DNA of 64,000 bases from Amycolatopsis orientalis DSM 40040 = KCTC 9412 (GTDB lineage: Bacteria > Actinomycetota > Actinomycetes > Mycobacteriales > Pseudonocardiaceae), in assembly GCF_000478275.1 (NCBI RefSeq), contig NZ_ASJB01000097.1:1-64000 (forward strand). The letters run 5' to 3'. The translations under genes and the position numbers were made by a program. Shown piece by piece: positions 53,551 to 62,688 of this stretch. Within the stretch, counting starts at the first letter, position 1; every line of letters begins with the position of its first letter. Below the pieces are notes generated by a model, which searched no databases, was not told where the DNA came from, and worked only from the letters and a program-made list of their open reading frames with translations.

Positions 53551-54338
53551 CGACATCAGGGGACGTCGAATCCGCGGCCCGGCTCGTCTCGTTCGGCATG
53601 CGCCCGAAGCAGCTGCCGTCGCGGGACGTCGTCTACGGCGATCTCGTCCGGCGCTACGGCGAGGACAGCGCGTTCAAGCAGCTCACGCACGCGGTCGCGG
53701 CCGGGCTCGGGCTGATGGTGCTGGAGGTCAACCTCCAGGCCGGCGCCGTGCTCGCGGCGACCGACGAGTCCGTCTTCGAGATCAAGATGGACAGCTACGC
53801 GCGGCAGAGCAAGATCCGTGAGCGCCGCGAGACCGAGAAGGTCCTGCACGGGCTCGTCCACCTGGCCACCGCCGCGCTCGGCTACCCGCGCCCCGACGAC
53901 CTCGCCAACGACACCTACATCGGCCGCGTCAGCGTCGAGCAGGTGGACGCGATGGTGCGGGAAGCCTGCCGGATCCTCGACGAACGCGCGGCCGAGGCCG
54001 AGACGAACAACGATCCGCTGGCCGACGCGCCCGAACTGGAACAGGCTTGGCGCGCCTACGCCCGGCGTCCCGCTGCGGCGGCGACCAAGGACGGAAGGCT
54101 GGCTTCGGACACCACCCGTGGCATGGTCGCGCGTGCGCTGCGGTTCCTCGCGGATCAGGGTTTCCTGGTCCAGGTCAGCGGGGAACAGGGCGGGACCTAC
54201 CGGACCACGCCGCGCTACCAGGTGCAGGTGCGCGAACTCGCCGCCGACGCGGCCTTCGACGATCTGCTCGCGCTGAACGTGGTCTCGGTCGCCAACGGCG
54301 GCGGGACGCTGCGCGCGGCCGCGTCGGACACGCTCTAG
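53547..54338 (+). CDS. SMC-cassette gene 2: MukE/JetB-like winged-helix protein
   Basis: A protein of 263 residues from a GTG overlapping gene 1. It has a compact N-terminal helical part (VVYGDLVRRYGEDSAFKQLTH), a central helical pair and a C-terminal winged-helix-like stretch (SDTTRGMVARALRFLADQGF, LVQVSGEQGGTYRTTPRYQV). In MukBEF and Wadjet the second, smallest subunit has two winged-helix domains and clamps the kleisin. The fit is by size, order and predicted fold. The SMC gene follows after 10 bases with a GAGGGGAAGAG ribosome binding site. Confidence 0.6.
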   Translation: MTTSGDVESAARLVSFGMRPKQLPSRDVVYGDLVRRYGEDSAFKQLTHAVAAGLGLMVLEVNLQAGAVLAATDESVFEIKMDSYARQSKIRERRETEKVLHGLVHLATAALGYPRPDDLANDTYIGRVSVEQVDAMVREACRILDERAAEAETNNDPLADAPELEQAWRAYARRPAAAATKDGRLASDTTRGMVARALRFLADQGFLVQVSGEQGGTYRTTPRYQVQVRELAADAAFDDLLALNVVSVANGGGTLRAAASDTL

Positions 54339-54348
54339 AGGGGAAGAG

Positions 54349-57300
54349 ATGTACGAGCTTTCGCGGGTTCGCCTGCATTCGGTGGGTCCGGCGGGTGCCC
54401 GCTACCAGGACGTCGTGCTGGACTTCAGCGGTGTCGGCGCGGCCATCACCGCGCCCAAGCAGGACGCGCTGTTCAGCGCCGGGATCCACCTGGCGGGCGA
54501 GGGGCCGCCGCGGCGCCCGTCCCCGGCGAGCGTGCTGTTCCTGGAGAACGGCGGCGGCAAATCCGTGCTGATCAAGCTGATCTTCTCGGTCATGCTGCCC
54601 GGCCGCCGTCAGGTCGTCGGCACGACGAACACCAAGGTGCTGGAGAAGTTCGTCGCCGCCAAGGACGTCTCGCACGTGGTGCTGGAGTGGCTGCAGGTCG
54701 AGACCGGCCACCGGGTGATCACCGGCAAGGTGTCGGAATGGCGCGGGCACGTGGTGTCGGCGGATTCGGAGAACCTGGTCGATTCCTGGTACTGCTTCCG
54801 CCCGACGCCTTCGCTCGACCTGGACTCGCTGCCGCTGACGTCGGACGGCAGGCTGCTGACGATGTCGGGCTTCCACGACCAGCTCGACAAGGTGCACGGC
54901 GGGGAGCCGGAGCTGGAGCTGTTCTGGACCCGGCGCCACCATGAGTGGACATCCCGGCTGGACGGCCTCGGTCTCGACACCGAGCTGTTCCGGTACCAGC
55001 GCGCGATGAACGCCGGTGAGGGCGAGGCGGCGGACGCCTTCGCGTTCAGCACCGACGAGGCGTTCGTCGAGTTTTTGCTGCGCGCGGTGCTGTCGGAGGA
55101 CGAACCGAAGGACCTCGCCGAGGTCGTCGCGACCTACGCGCACAACCTCGCCCAGCGCGGGGATCTGCTGTCGGAGCGGGATTTCGTCGCGGGAGCGCTC
55201 GATCTGCTGACGCCGCTGGCGGAGGAGGAAGGCGTCGCCGCCGCGTCGCGGAAGCTCGCCGACGCCGCCCGCGCCGAGATGCGGACTCTCGCCGGTCAGG
55301 TCGCCGCTCGCGACAAGCTGGAGAACGAGCGGCTGAGCGGCCTCGAACAGCACGTCGACGAGGTGAAGTCGGCGGAGAAGCTGGCCGAGGGCGACCACCG
55401 CCGTCTCGCCGCCGGGGTCACCGAACTCCGCCGCCTGGTCGGGAAACTGCGGCTCGACGAGGCGCAGGAGAGCAAGAAGCGGATCGACGGCGAACTCGCC
55501 GAGGCCAAGACCGCCGCCGAAGCCTGGCGTGAGTGCTCCACCGTCCTCAACCACCTCAACGCCGCCCGCAAGGCCCGCGATTTCCGTGAACTGGTGGGGA
55601 ATCGCGAGCAGAAGGCCCAGCCTGCGCTGCAGGCGCGCAACACCGCCGCGGCCGCGCTCGCCCGGGGTCTGCTGGCACTGGCCAAGAACGCGACCGATCA
55701 GGCGTCGAAGGCCGAAGCCCACGCCGGCGCCCTGCGTGCCGAAGCGGAGAAGGCCCAGGCGGAACGCGACGAATCGGCGAACCTCGCGGCCTCACGCCGG
55801 GCGGAGGCTCGCGGGCTGGGCGCGCGGATCGCCGAAATCCGGGAGGAGATCGCGGAAACCGTCCGGTCCGGCGCGCTCAAGGCCGGGGCCGACGTCGCCG
55901 ACGCGGCGCGCGCGGCCAGGACCGAGGCCGAGACGACCGCCGCGGAACTGGTCCGCCGCGAACAGGAACTCGAACGCGTCGCGGAGGATCTGCGTGCCGC
56001 GCAGGCGACCGTCAACGACGCGCACCGGCTCGCCGGGTCCACAAAGGACCGCTTGGAGCGCGCGGCCGAGGAGCTGGACCGGGCCAACCGGCGCACCGAC
56101 GCGCTCGCCGTCGAACCCCGGCTGTCCGAACTCCTCGGCACGGACGACGTCGCGCTGGAGACGGATCTGCCGGTGCTGCTGGAACGTCTTCGCGAGGCGG
56201 GGGCGACCGCGGAGAAGGAACAGACGGCGTTGCGGATGGAGGAGTCCGTCGACGAGCGAGCCCTGAACGCGCTCGGCTCCGGTGGTCTCCTGCCCGCCAC
56301 CGAAGAGGTCCAGTCCGCTTTGGACGCGCTGGAAGCCGCGGGGATGAACGCGTGGTCCGGCTGGCGCTACCTGTCCACTTTGGACAAGAAGCGGCGGGCG
56401 GCCGTGCTGGCCCGCGCGCCCCAGCTGGTCTCGGGGATCCTGCTCAACGAACCGGAGCAGGTCCGGCTCGCCGAGAAGGTGCTGGCGGAGCGGCGCTTGC
56501 TGCCCACCACGATCATCCCGGTGGCCACCACCGAGGCCACCACGACCGACCGCCTGCCCGAGGAGGCGGGTATCGCCTTCCTCGTCCCGCCCAACCCGGC
56601 GATGTACGACGAGGAAGCCGCCGACGCCGAGCGCGAGGCCATCGCGCTTCGGCACGCCGAACGGCAGCGCCGGCTGGAAGCATTGACGACTTCGCTGGCT
56701 GACGACAGTGCGCTGTCGTGGAAACTCAAGACCTGGCGGGAGGACTACCCGCCCGGCAGCATCGCGACGCTGGCCGAGCAGCTGCAGAGCGCGCGCACCG
56801 CCCACGAGACCGCGCAGACCGCGTTGGACCAGGCGGAGAAGGAATTCCAGCGCCTTGGCGAGAAGGCGGCCGGGCTGAGGGAGCGGATTCCCGAACTGCG
56901 CACGGCTTCGGCCGAGGCGGGGGAGCGGGCTCGCGGACTGGAGGCGCTCGCCACCCGGGCCGCGAAGATTCCCGAGTGGACGGACGACGTCGAACGCGCC
57001 ACCGAGACAGCCGAGCGGGCCGAGTCGACGGCGTCGGAAGCCGCGGTGAAGGCTTCCCGGCTGCGCGAGCAGGCCGGTGAGGAACAGCGCACCGCCGACG
57101 GGCACCGCCGGACGGCGACGACGGCGAAGTCGGAGCTGGCCGAAGTCCCGGGTTCGAGCGACGTCACCGAAAACGACCCCACGCCCGCCGAACCGGTGGA
57201 CGCGTTGCGGCGCACCTTCGCGTCGGCGTCCGAGGCGTATTCGAAGGTCGAGGTCGGCAGCGATCTGCGCGCCGAACTCGAGCAGGCGGAAAGCGTCGAG

Positions 57301-58815
57301 GCGTCCGCGCGGGCGGCCGTCGAGGCGCTGGACGACGCGGTCCGCGAGCGGGCCCTGACATTGCTGGAGACGCCGGACGGTTCCGACGCTTCGGCGCGGG
57401 CGGCCGCGCAGGCGCGGGCGAACCGGGCCGTCGCGGTGCTGGAGGAGGAACGCACCGAGATCGTCGGGCTCGTGGCGACCCGCAAGGCGGAACTGAGTCA
57501 GCTTCCGGAACAGCCGTCGGCACTCGCGCTCGACGCCAGGCCGAAGGACATCGAGCACGGCCTGGAGCTGATCGACGAAGCGAGTCTCGAGGTTTCGGCG
57601 GCCGCCCGGAAATGGGAGGAACTGCAGGAGCGCCGCGCCGCGGCCGAAGCGACGTTGGAGTCCGCGAAGACGTCCGCGTCCGGATTCGGCCTTCTGGCCG
57701 AGTCGATGGCGCATCTGCTGTCCAAAGAGGACGAAGCGGTGGCCTTCGATGGCGACGTCGAATCCGCGCGCGCCAAGCATTCCCGGCTCAACACCGCGCT
57801 CACCGAGGCGCAGGACGCGGCTGACGCCGGTGATCGCCGGGTGCGGGCCGCGGCCGATCAGCTGGCGCAGTACGCCACCGACAAACGCTTCGAGAAGCTC
57901 AGCACCCCCGTGCGGCAGCAGGTGATCTCGGTCCGCCGCGACCAGCTGCCCGCGCACGCCGCCGAATGGGCCGAGGCACTGCGCCCGCGGTTGCGCACGC
58001 TCACCGACGATCTCGCGCAGATCGACCGGCACCGCGGCGGCATCATCACCCGCCTGCAGGGCATGGTCGACGGTGCCCTGCGCACTCTCCGCGCGGCACA
58101 ACGGGTTTCGCGGCTGCCGGACGGTCTCGGCGACTGGTCGGGCCAGGAGTTCCTGCGGATCCGCTTCACCGAACTCGAAGAGAACGTGCTCGCCGAGAAA
58201 CTGGGCGAGGTCGTCGACGAGGCCGCGGTGGGGAAGACCTCCGACGGCCGGGACGTCAAACGAGACGGGCTTTCGCTCGTGCTGCGCGGCGTACAGGCCG
58301 CCGCGCCCAAGGGTTTCCGCGTCGACATGCTGAAACCGGACTCCGTGCTGAGGACCGAACGCCAGCGCGTTTCGGAGATCCGCGACGTGTTCTCCGGCGG
58401 CCAGCAGCTGACCGCCGCGATCATCCTGTACTGCACGCTCGCCGCGCTCCGCGCCAACAACCGCGGAAAGGCGCGCAACCGGCACTCCGGCGTGCTGTTC
58501 CTCGACAACCCGATCGGCCGCGCGTCGGCCGGGTACCTGCTGGAACTGCAGCGGGCGGTGGCCGAGGCGCTGGGCGTCCAGCTGATCTACACGACCGGCT
58601 TGTTCGACGCGGGCGCGCTGAGCGAGTTCCCGCTGATCGTCCGGCTGCGCAACGACGCGGACCTCCGGGCCGGGCGCAAATACCTGTCCGTCGACGCGAC
58701 GATCCGGAACGCGACCGACGAACTCGGGGAGCCGGACGGCGTCGCGCGGCTTTCGGCGACGCGGCTGTTCACGCGGCCCTCGGACGAACCGGAGCCGGAG
58801 GAGGAGACCGCCTAG
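54349..58815 (+). CDS. SMC-cassette gene 3: giant SMC/MukB/JetC-like coiled-coil ATPase
   Basis: A protein of 1488 residues. The N-terminal head has Walker A FLENGGGKSVLIKLIF (Gly-rich loop at residues 66-72). Coiled coils, very rich in Ala/Glu/Arg, run about 255-640 and 765-1200, with a hinge-like globular insert near 645-760 (GGLLPATEEVQ to FLVPPNPAMYDEE). The C-terminal head has the ABC signature FSGGQQLTAAIILYCTLA (from residue 1348) and a Walker B strand, GVLFLDNPIGRAS, in which Asn1387 stands where SMC ATPases have the catalytic Glu. The product is expected to load on or extrude DNA with the two upstream subunits. No JetD-like nuclease gene follows; a toxin-antitoxin pair does. Confidence 0.85.
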   Translation: MYELSRVRLHSVGPAGARYQDVVLDFSGVGAAITAPKQDALFSAGIHLAGEGPPRRPSPASVLFLENGGGKSVLIKLIFSVMLPGRRQVVGTTNTKVLEKFVAAKDVSHVVLEWLQVETGHRVITGKVSEWRGHVVSADSENLVDSWYCFRPTPSLDLDSLPLTSDGRLLTMSGFHDQLDKVHGGEPELELFWTRRHHEWTSRLDGLGLDTELFRYQRAMNAGEGEAADAFAFSTDEAFVEFLLRAVLSEDEPKDLAEVVATYAHNLAQRGDLLSERDFVAGALDLLTPLAEEEGVAAASRKLADAARAEMRTLAGQVAARDKLENERLSGLEQHVDEVKSAEKLAEGDHRRLAAGVTELRRLVGKLRLDEAQESKKRIDGELAEAKTAAEAWRECSTVLNHLNAARKARDFRELVGNREQKAQPALQARNTAAAALARGLLALAKNATDQASKAEAHAGALRAEAEKAQAERDESANLAASRRAEARGLGARIAEIREEIAETVRSGALKAGADVADAARAARTEAETTAAELVRREQELERVAEDLRAAQATVNDAHRLAGSTKDRLERAAEELDRANRRTDALAVEPRLSELLGTDDVALETDLPVLLERLREAGATAEKEQTALRMEESVDERALNALGSGGLLPATEEVQSALDALEAAGMNAWSGWRYLSTLDKKRRAAVLARAPQLVSGILLNEPEQVRLAEKVLAERRLLPTTIIPVATTEATTTDRLPEEAGIAFLVPPNPAMYDEEAADAEREAIALRHAERQRRLEALTTSLADDSALSWKLKTWREDYPPGSIATLAEQLQSARTAHETAQTALDQAEKEFQRLGEKAAGLRERIPELRTASAEAGERARGLEALATRAAKIPEWTDDVERATETAERAESTASEAAVKASRLREQAGEEQRTADGHRRTATTAKSELAEVPGSSDVTENDPTPAEPVDALRRTFASASEAYSKVEVGSDLRAELEQAESVEASARAAVEALDDAVRERALTLLETPDGSDASARAAAQARANRAVAVLEEERTEIVGLVATRKAELSQLPEQPSALALDARPKDIEHGLELIDEASLEVSAAARKWEELQERRAAAEATLESAKTSASGFGLLAESMAHLLSKEDEAVAFDGDVESARAKHSRLNTALTEAQDAADAGDRRVRAAADQLAQYATDKRFEKLSTPVRQQVISVRRDQLPAHAAEWAEALRPRLRTLTDDLAQIDRHRGGIITRLQGMVDGALRTLRAAQRVSRLPDGLGDWSGQEFLRIRFTELEENVLAEKLGEVVDEAAVGKTSDGRDVKRDGLSLVLRGVQAAAPKGFRVDMLKPDSVLRTERQRVSEIRDVFSGGQQLTAAIILYCTLAALRANNRGKARNRHSGVLFLDNPIGRASAGYLLELQRAVAEALGVQLIYTTGLFDAGALSEFPLIVRLRNDADLRAGRKYLSVDATIRNATDELGEPDGVARLSATRLFTRPSDEPEPEEETA

Positions 58816-58856
58816 GTGGCACACGGTGGCACTTTGGGGCACGGGAGCGCTATAGT
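58816..58856 (+). promoter_or_regulatory. leaderless promoter and direct-repeat operator of the toxin-antitoxin pair
   Basis: A good -10, TATAGT (58851-58856), lies six bases before the ATG at 58863, so transcription should start at or next to the A of the start codon (leaderless mRNA). TGGCAC (58827-58832) is a possible -35 with an 18-base spacer. GTGGCAC is directly repeated at 58816-58822 and 58826-58832, one DNA turn apart, and could be an antitoxin binding site. Confidence 0.6.
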
Positions 58857-58862
58857 GCGCTA

Positions 58863-59129
58863 ATGAGCGTTCAACACGAGATCTCCCAGCGTGATCTCCG
58901 GAACCGTTCCGGCGAGATCATGGACGCGGTCGAGCACGGTGAAACCTTCACCGTGACCCGTAGCGGTTCGCCCATCGCCCAGCTGGTTCCGTTGTGTCGA
59001 CGGCACGCCGTTTCCCGTGACCAGTTCGCCACTGGCTCGGCCAACGCTCCGCTCATCGACCCGGACAGGTTCCGCGCGGACCTCGACGACGCTTTCGAAG
59101 GGGAGGCGGAAGATCCCTATGGCCGCTGA
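58863..59129 (+). CDS. Phd/YefM-type antitoxin
   Basis: A protein of 88 residues. It has the Phd fold core ISQRDLRNRSGEIMDAVEHG and TFTVTRSGSPIAQLVPL, with an acidic, probably disordered C-terminal tail (DLDDAFEGEAEDPYGR) that would wrap the toxin. It is expected to neutralise the PIN toxin next door and repress the shared promoter. It begins 47 bases after the SMC stop and overlaps the toxin gene by 11 bases. Confidence 0.92.
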   Translation: MSVQHEISQRDLRNRSGEIMDAVEHGETFTVTRSGSPIAQLVPLCRRHAVSRDQFATGSANAPLIDPDRFRADLDDAFEGEAEDPYGR

Positions 59130-59535
59130 GGTCCACGGCCTGCTCGACACGAACATCCTGATCCTCCGGCGGACGATCGACCACGCCCAGCTGCCGGATC
59201 TGATGTCGATCAGCACGATCACGCTCGCCGAACTGTCGGCGGGGCCGCACTATGCCACCGATCCGGCCGAGCGAGCCCGGCGTACGGATCTGCTGCAGCG
59301 CGTGGAATCCGAGTTCGACCCGCTGCCTTTCGGCACCGAGGCGGCGCGGATCTTCGGCCGGGTTTCGGCTTCCGTGCTCGCGATGGGCAGGACACCACGG
59401 CGGCGCGTGGCCGACCTGATGATCGCCAGTGTGGCCATCGCGCACCGGATGCCGCTGTACACCACCAACCCGCAGGATTTCGAAGGCCTGAAAGAACTTC
59501 TCGACGTCGTCCCGGTCACCCGGCCGGGGAGCTGA
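59119..59535 (+). CDS. vapC: VapC-type PIN-domain ribonuclease toxin
   Basis: A protein of 138 residues. The PIN-domain acids are Asp in GLLDTNILIL (residue 9), Glu in ITLAELSAGPH and Asp in RRVADLMIASVAIAH, with a further polar site in TTNPQDFEGL. Such toxins cut tRNA or rRNA when the labile antitoxin is lost. ATG 59119 is preferred over upstream in-frame codons because it gives the standard start just before the first catalytic strand and overlaps the antitoxin by 11 bases. Pairing of PIN with a Phd-type antitoxin is common in actinobacteria. Confidence 0.92.
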   Translation: MAAEVHGLLDTNILILRRTIDHAQLPDLMSISTITLAELSAGPHYATDPAERARRTDLLQRVESEFDPLPFGTEAARIFGRVSASVLAMGRTPRRRVADLMIASVAIAHRMPLYTTNPQDFEGLKELLDVVPVTRPGS

Positions 59536-59584
59536 CTCAGACTGGTGGCGCGCTGGGAACTCCTGGTCGTTCGGCGAGCCGCGC

Positions 59585-60229
59585 TCAATCCTTGCGGCCG
59601 GTGAAGGCGAGAGACGTCCCGAGCCCGATCATCACCAGCCCGCTCGTGCCGCCGACGAGCCGCAGCCGTCGCGGCGACCGCGCGAACCAGGCCCGGGCCG
59701 TCCCGGCGGCGAGCGCCCACAGGGTGTCGGAAACGAGGGCGATCAGCGGCAGGCAGATCCCCAGCACCAGCATCTGAGCGGGTACCGACCCGGCCGAGGC
59801 GTCCACGAACTGCGGCAGGATCGCGGCCAGGAACACGATCGACTTGGGGTTCGCGAAGCCGACGACGAGGCCGTCGCGCATGACCGTGAGCGTCCGGCCG
59901 GGGGAGGCTTCGACATCGGCCGTGAAGGCCTCGGTGAGCTTGCGGCGGTGCCGGATGGCCTGCACGCCCAGGTAGACCAGGTACAGCGCGCCCGCCAGCT
60001 TGATCGCGGTGAACACGGCCGCGGAGCTGGTGACCACGGCGCCGAGGCCGAACGCGACGGCCAGGACCTGGAGGTACACGCCGATCGCGTTCCCGGCGAC
60101 GGTGAGCAGCGCGTCGCGCCTGCCGACGGTCAGCGCGCGGCTGATGGTGAACAGCACGCTCGGCCCCGGCACGACGATCATGAGGAAGGTGAGCGCGGCG
60201 AAGGCCGCGAACTGCCCGGCGGTGACCAT
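59585..60229 (-). CDS. LysE-family amino acid exporter
   Basis: A protein of 214 residues with five to six membrane helices. The family motif near the N-terminus, FLMIVVPGPSVLFTISRAL, is intact and followed by GRRDALLTVAGNAIGVYLQV. LysE/RhtB proteins export basic amino acids, threonine, homoserine or related metabolites; the substrate is not predictable. It starts at ATG 60229, with the divergent next gene 85 bases away. Confidence 0.9.
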   Translation of the reverse strand: MVTAGQFAAFAALTFLMIVVPGPSVLFTISRALTVGRRDALLTVAGNAIGVYLQVLAVAFGLGAVVTSSAAVFTAIKLAGALYLVYLGVQAIRHRRKLTEAFTADVEASPGRTLTVMRDGLVVGFANPKSIVFLAAILPQFVDASAGSVPAQMLVLGICLPLIALVSDTLWALAAGTARAWFARSPRRLRLVGGTSGLVMIGLGTSLAFTGRKD

Positions 60230-60314
60230 CCCCCGAGGCTAGAGCTTCGGGTGGGCGGCGCGCAGCCGGTTTCCGGGCTCCGGGTTTGTCGGGGGCCGGT
60301 GGTAGGAACGATCC

Positions 60315-61502
60315 GTGACCCCGAAGATCGGCATCCAGCAGCGCCGCGCCCGGCTCGCCGTGCGCCACCGCCTCACCACGCCCGCCCCGTCCGTGCTCGC
60401 CGCGGCGGACGCGGTCGTGGCGCTGCACGCCACGGACCCGGCCACGGTCCACCTCTCGGCGTGGGCGCGCGTCAAGGGCGATGGCGTCGCGGAACTGGAG
60501 AACGCGCTCTACGAGGAGCGCACGCTGGTGCGCATGCTCGGCATGCGCCGCACGGTCTTCGTCCTCGGGCACGAGAACGCGGCCCTCGTCCAGGCCGCGT
60601 GTTCGGCCGACATCGCCAAGAAGCAGCGGCGCCTGCTCGAACAGCACCTCGGCACGCAGGGGCATCCGGGGAACGTCCCCGATCCGGAACGCTGGCTGGC
60701 CGAGGTCGAGGACGCGACCGAGCGCGCGTTGAAGGTCCGTGGTTCCGCGACGGCGCAACAGCTGGCCGAGGACGAGCCGCGGCTGAAGCAGCAGCTCATG
60801 ATGGCCAGGGGAAAGCCGTACGAGGCGATCGCCAACGTCACCAGCCGGGTCCTGTTCCAGCTCGCGGTCGACGGCCGCATCGTGCGCGGGCGCCCGCGCG
60901 GCAGCTGGATCAGCAGCCAGTACTACTGGGCCACGATGGCGGACTGGCTTCCCCAGGGCATGGCCGCGTGGGACGCCGACGAGGCCAGGGCCGAACTCGC
61001 CCGAAGATGGCTCTACGCCTACGGTCCCGCCCCGATCGCGGATCTGCGGTGGTGGACGGGCTGGACGGCGGGGCAGACCAAGAAGGCGCTCGCGGCCGTT
61101 CAGCCGATCGAGGTCGACCTCGACGGCGTCCCCGGAGTCGTGCTCGCCGACGATCTGGAGCCGGTCGCGGAGCCGGAGCCCTGGGTAGCGCTGCTCCCGT
61201 CCCTCGACCCGACGTCGATGGGCTGGATCGAGCGCGACTGGTATCTCGGCCCGCACCGGGCGCCGCTGTTCGACGGCACCGGCAACATCGGTCCCACCGT
61301 CTGGGCCGACGGCCGGATCGTGGGCGGCTGGGCGCAGCGCCCCGGCGGCGAAGTCGTCCACCACTTCCTGGAGGACGTCGGCGCGGAGGTCGAACGGGCC
61401 GTCGAGGCGGAGGCGGACCACCTGGCCGAGTGGCTCGGAGAGGTGCGAGTCACGCCACGGATGCGCACGCCGCTGGAGCGACGGCTAGCACAACAAAGCT
61501 GA
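60315..61502 (+). CDS. AlkZ/YcaQ-like winged-helix DNA-binding protein
   Basis: A protein of 395 residues of the HTH_42 family, three tandem winged helices. The N-terminal RRARLAVRHRLTTPA, GMRRTVFVLGHENAAL and the central FQLAVDGRIVRGRPRGSW are typical. Relatives include AlkZ and YcaQ, which excise bulky or crosslinked bases and often protect producers of DNA-alkylating antibiotics. The catalytic Q-x-Q/D motif expected after the first helix reads ALHATDPAT here, so glycosylase activity is doubtful. It starts at GTG 60315. No biosynthetic gene cluster is visible beside it. Confidence 0.8.
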   Translation: MTPKIGIQQRRARLAVRHRLTTPAPSVLAAADAVVALHATDPATVHLSAWARVKGDGVAELENALYEERTLVRMLGMRRTVFVLGHENAALVQAACSADIAKKQRRLLEQHLGTQGHPGNVPDPERWLAEVEDATERALKVRGSATAQQLAEDEPRLKQQLMMARGKPYEAIANVTSRVLFQLAVDGRIVRGRPRGSWISSQYYWATMADWLPQGMAAWDADEARAELARRWLYAYGPAPIADLRWWTGWTAGQTKKALAAVQPIEVDLDGVPGVVLADDLEPVAEPEPWVALLPSLDPTSMGWIERDWYLGPHRAPLFDGTGNIGPTVWADGRIVGGWAQRPGGEVVHHFLEDVGAEVERAVEAEADHLAEWLGEVRVTPRMRTPLERRLAQQS

Positions 61503-61680
61503 GAGTTTTCCGCAGAGTTCCTGGTGGCGATGGTCTTAATCGATTCTTGACCTGACCCACCGAGTGGTGGAAGTCTCGTCAGGGCAAAGAGGGCCGCCCG
61601 AGCGCGCACGCTAGGGTTGCGCCCGAGTAACGGACGTCTTTCCGGGGCGTTCCCGGACGAGTCTCAAGGGAGTGGCAGCA

Positions 61681-62685
<1,005 letters not shown>

Positions 62686-62688
62686 CCC

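Noticed and set aside
55792..58842. 1016-codon open frame antisense to the giant SMC gene
   Set aside because: Mirror of the third-position GC bias of the SMC gene; no recognisable motif.
58863..61502. A JetD nuclease completing a Wadjet operon
   Set aside because: Downstream genes are an antitoxin, a PIN toxin, a LysE exporter and an AlkZ-like protein; none has a TOPRIM or JetD-like layout.
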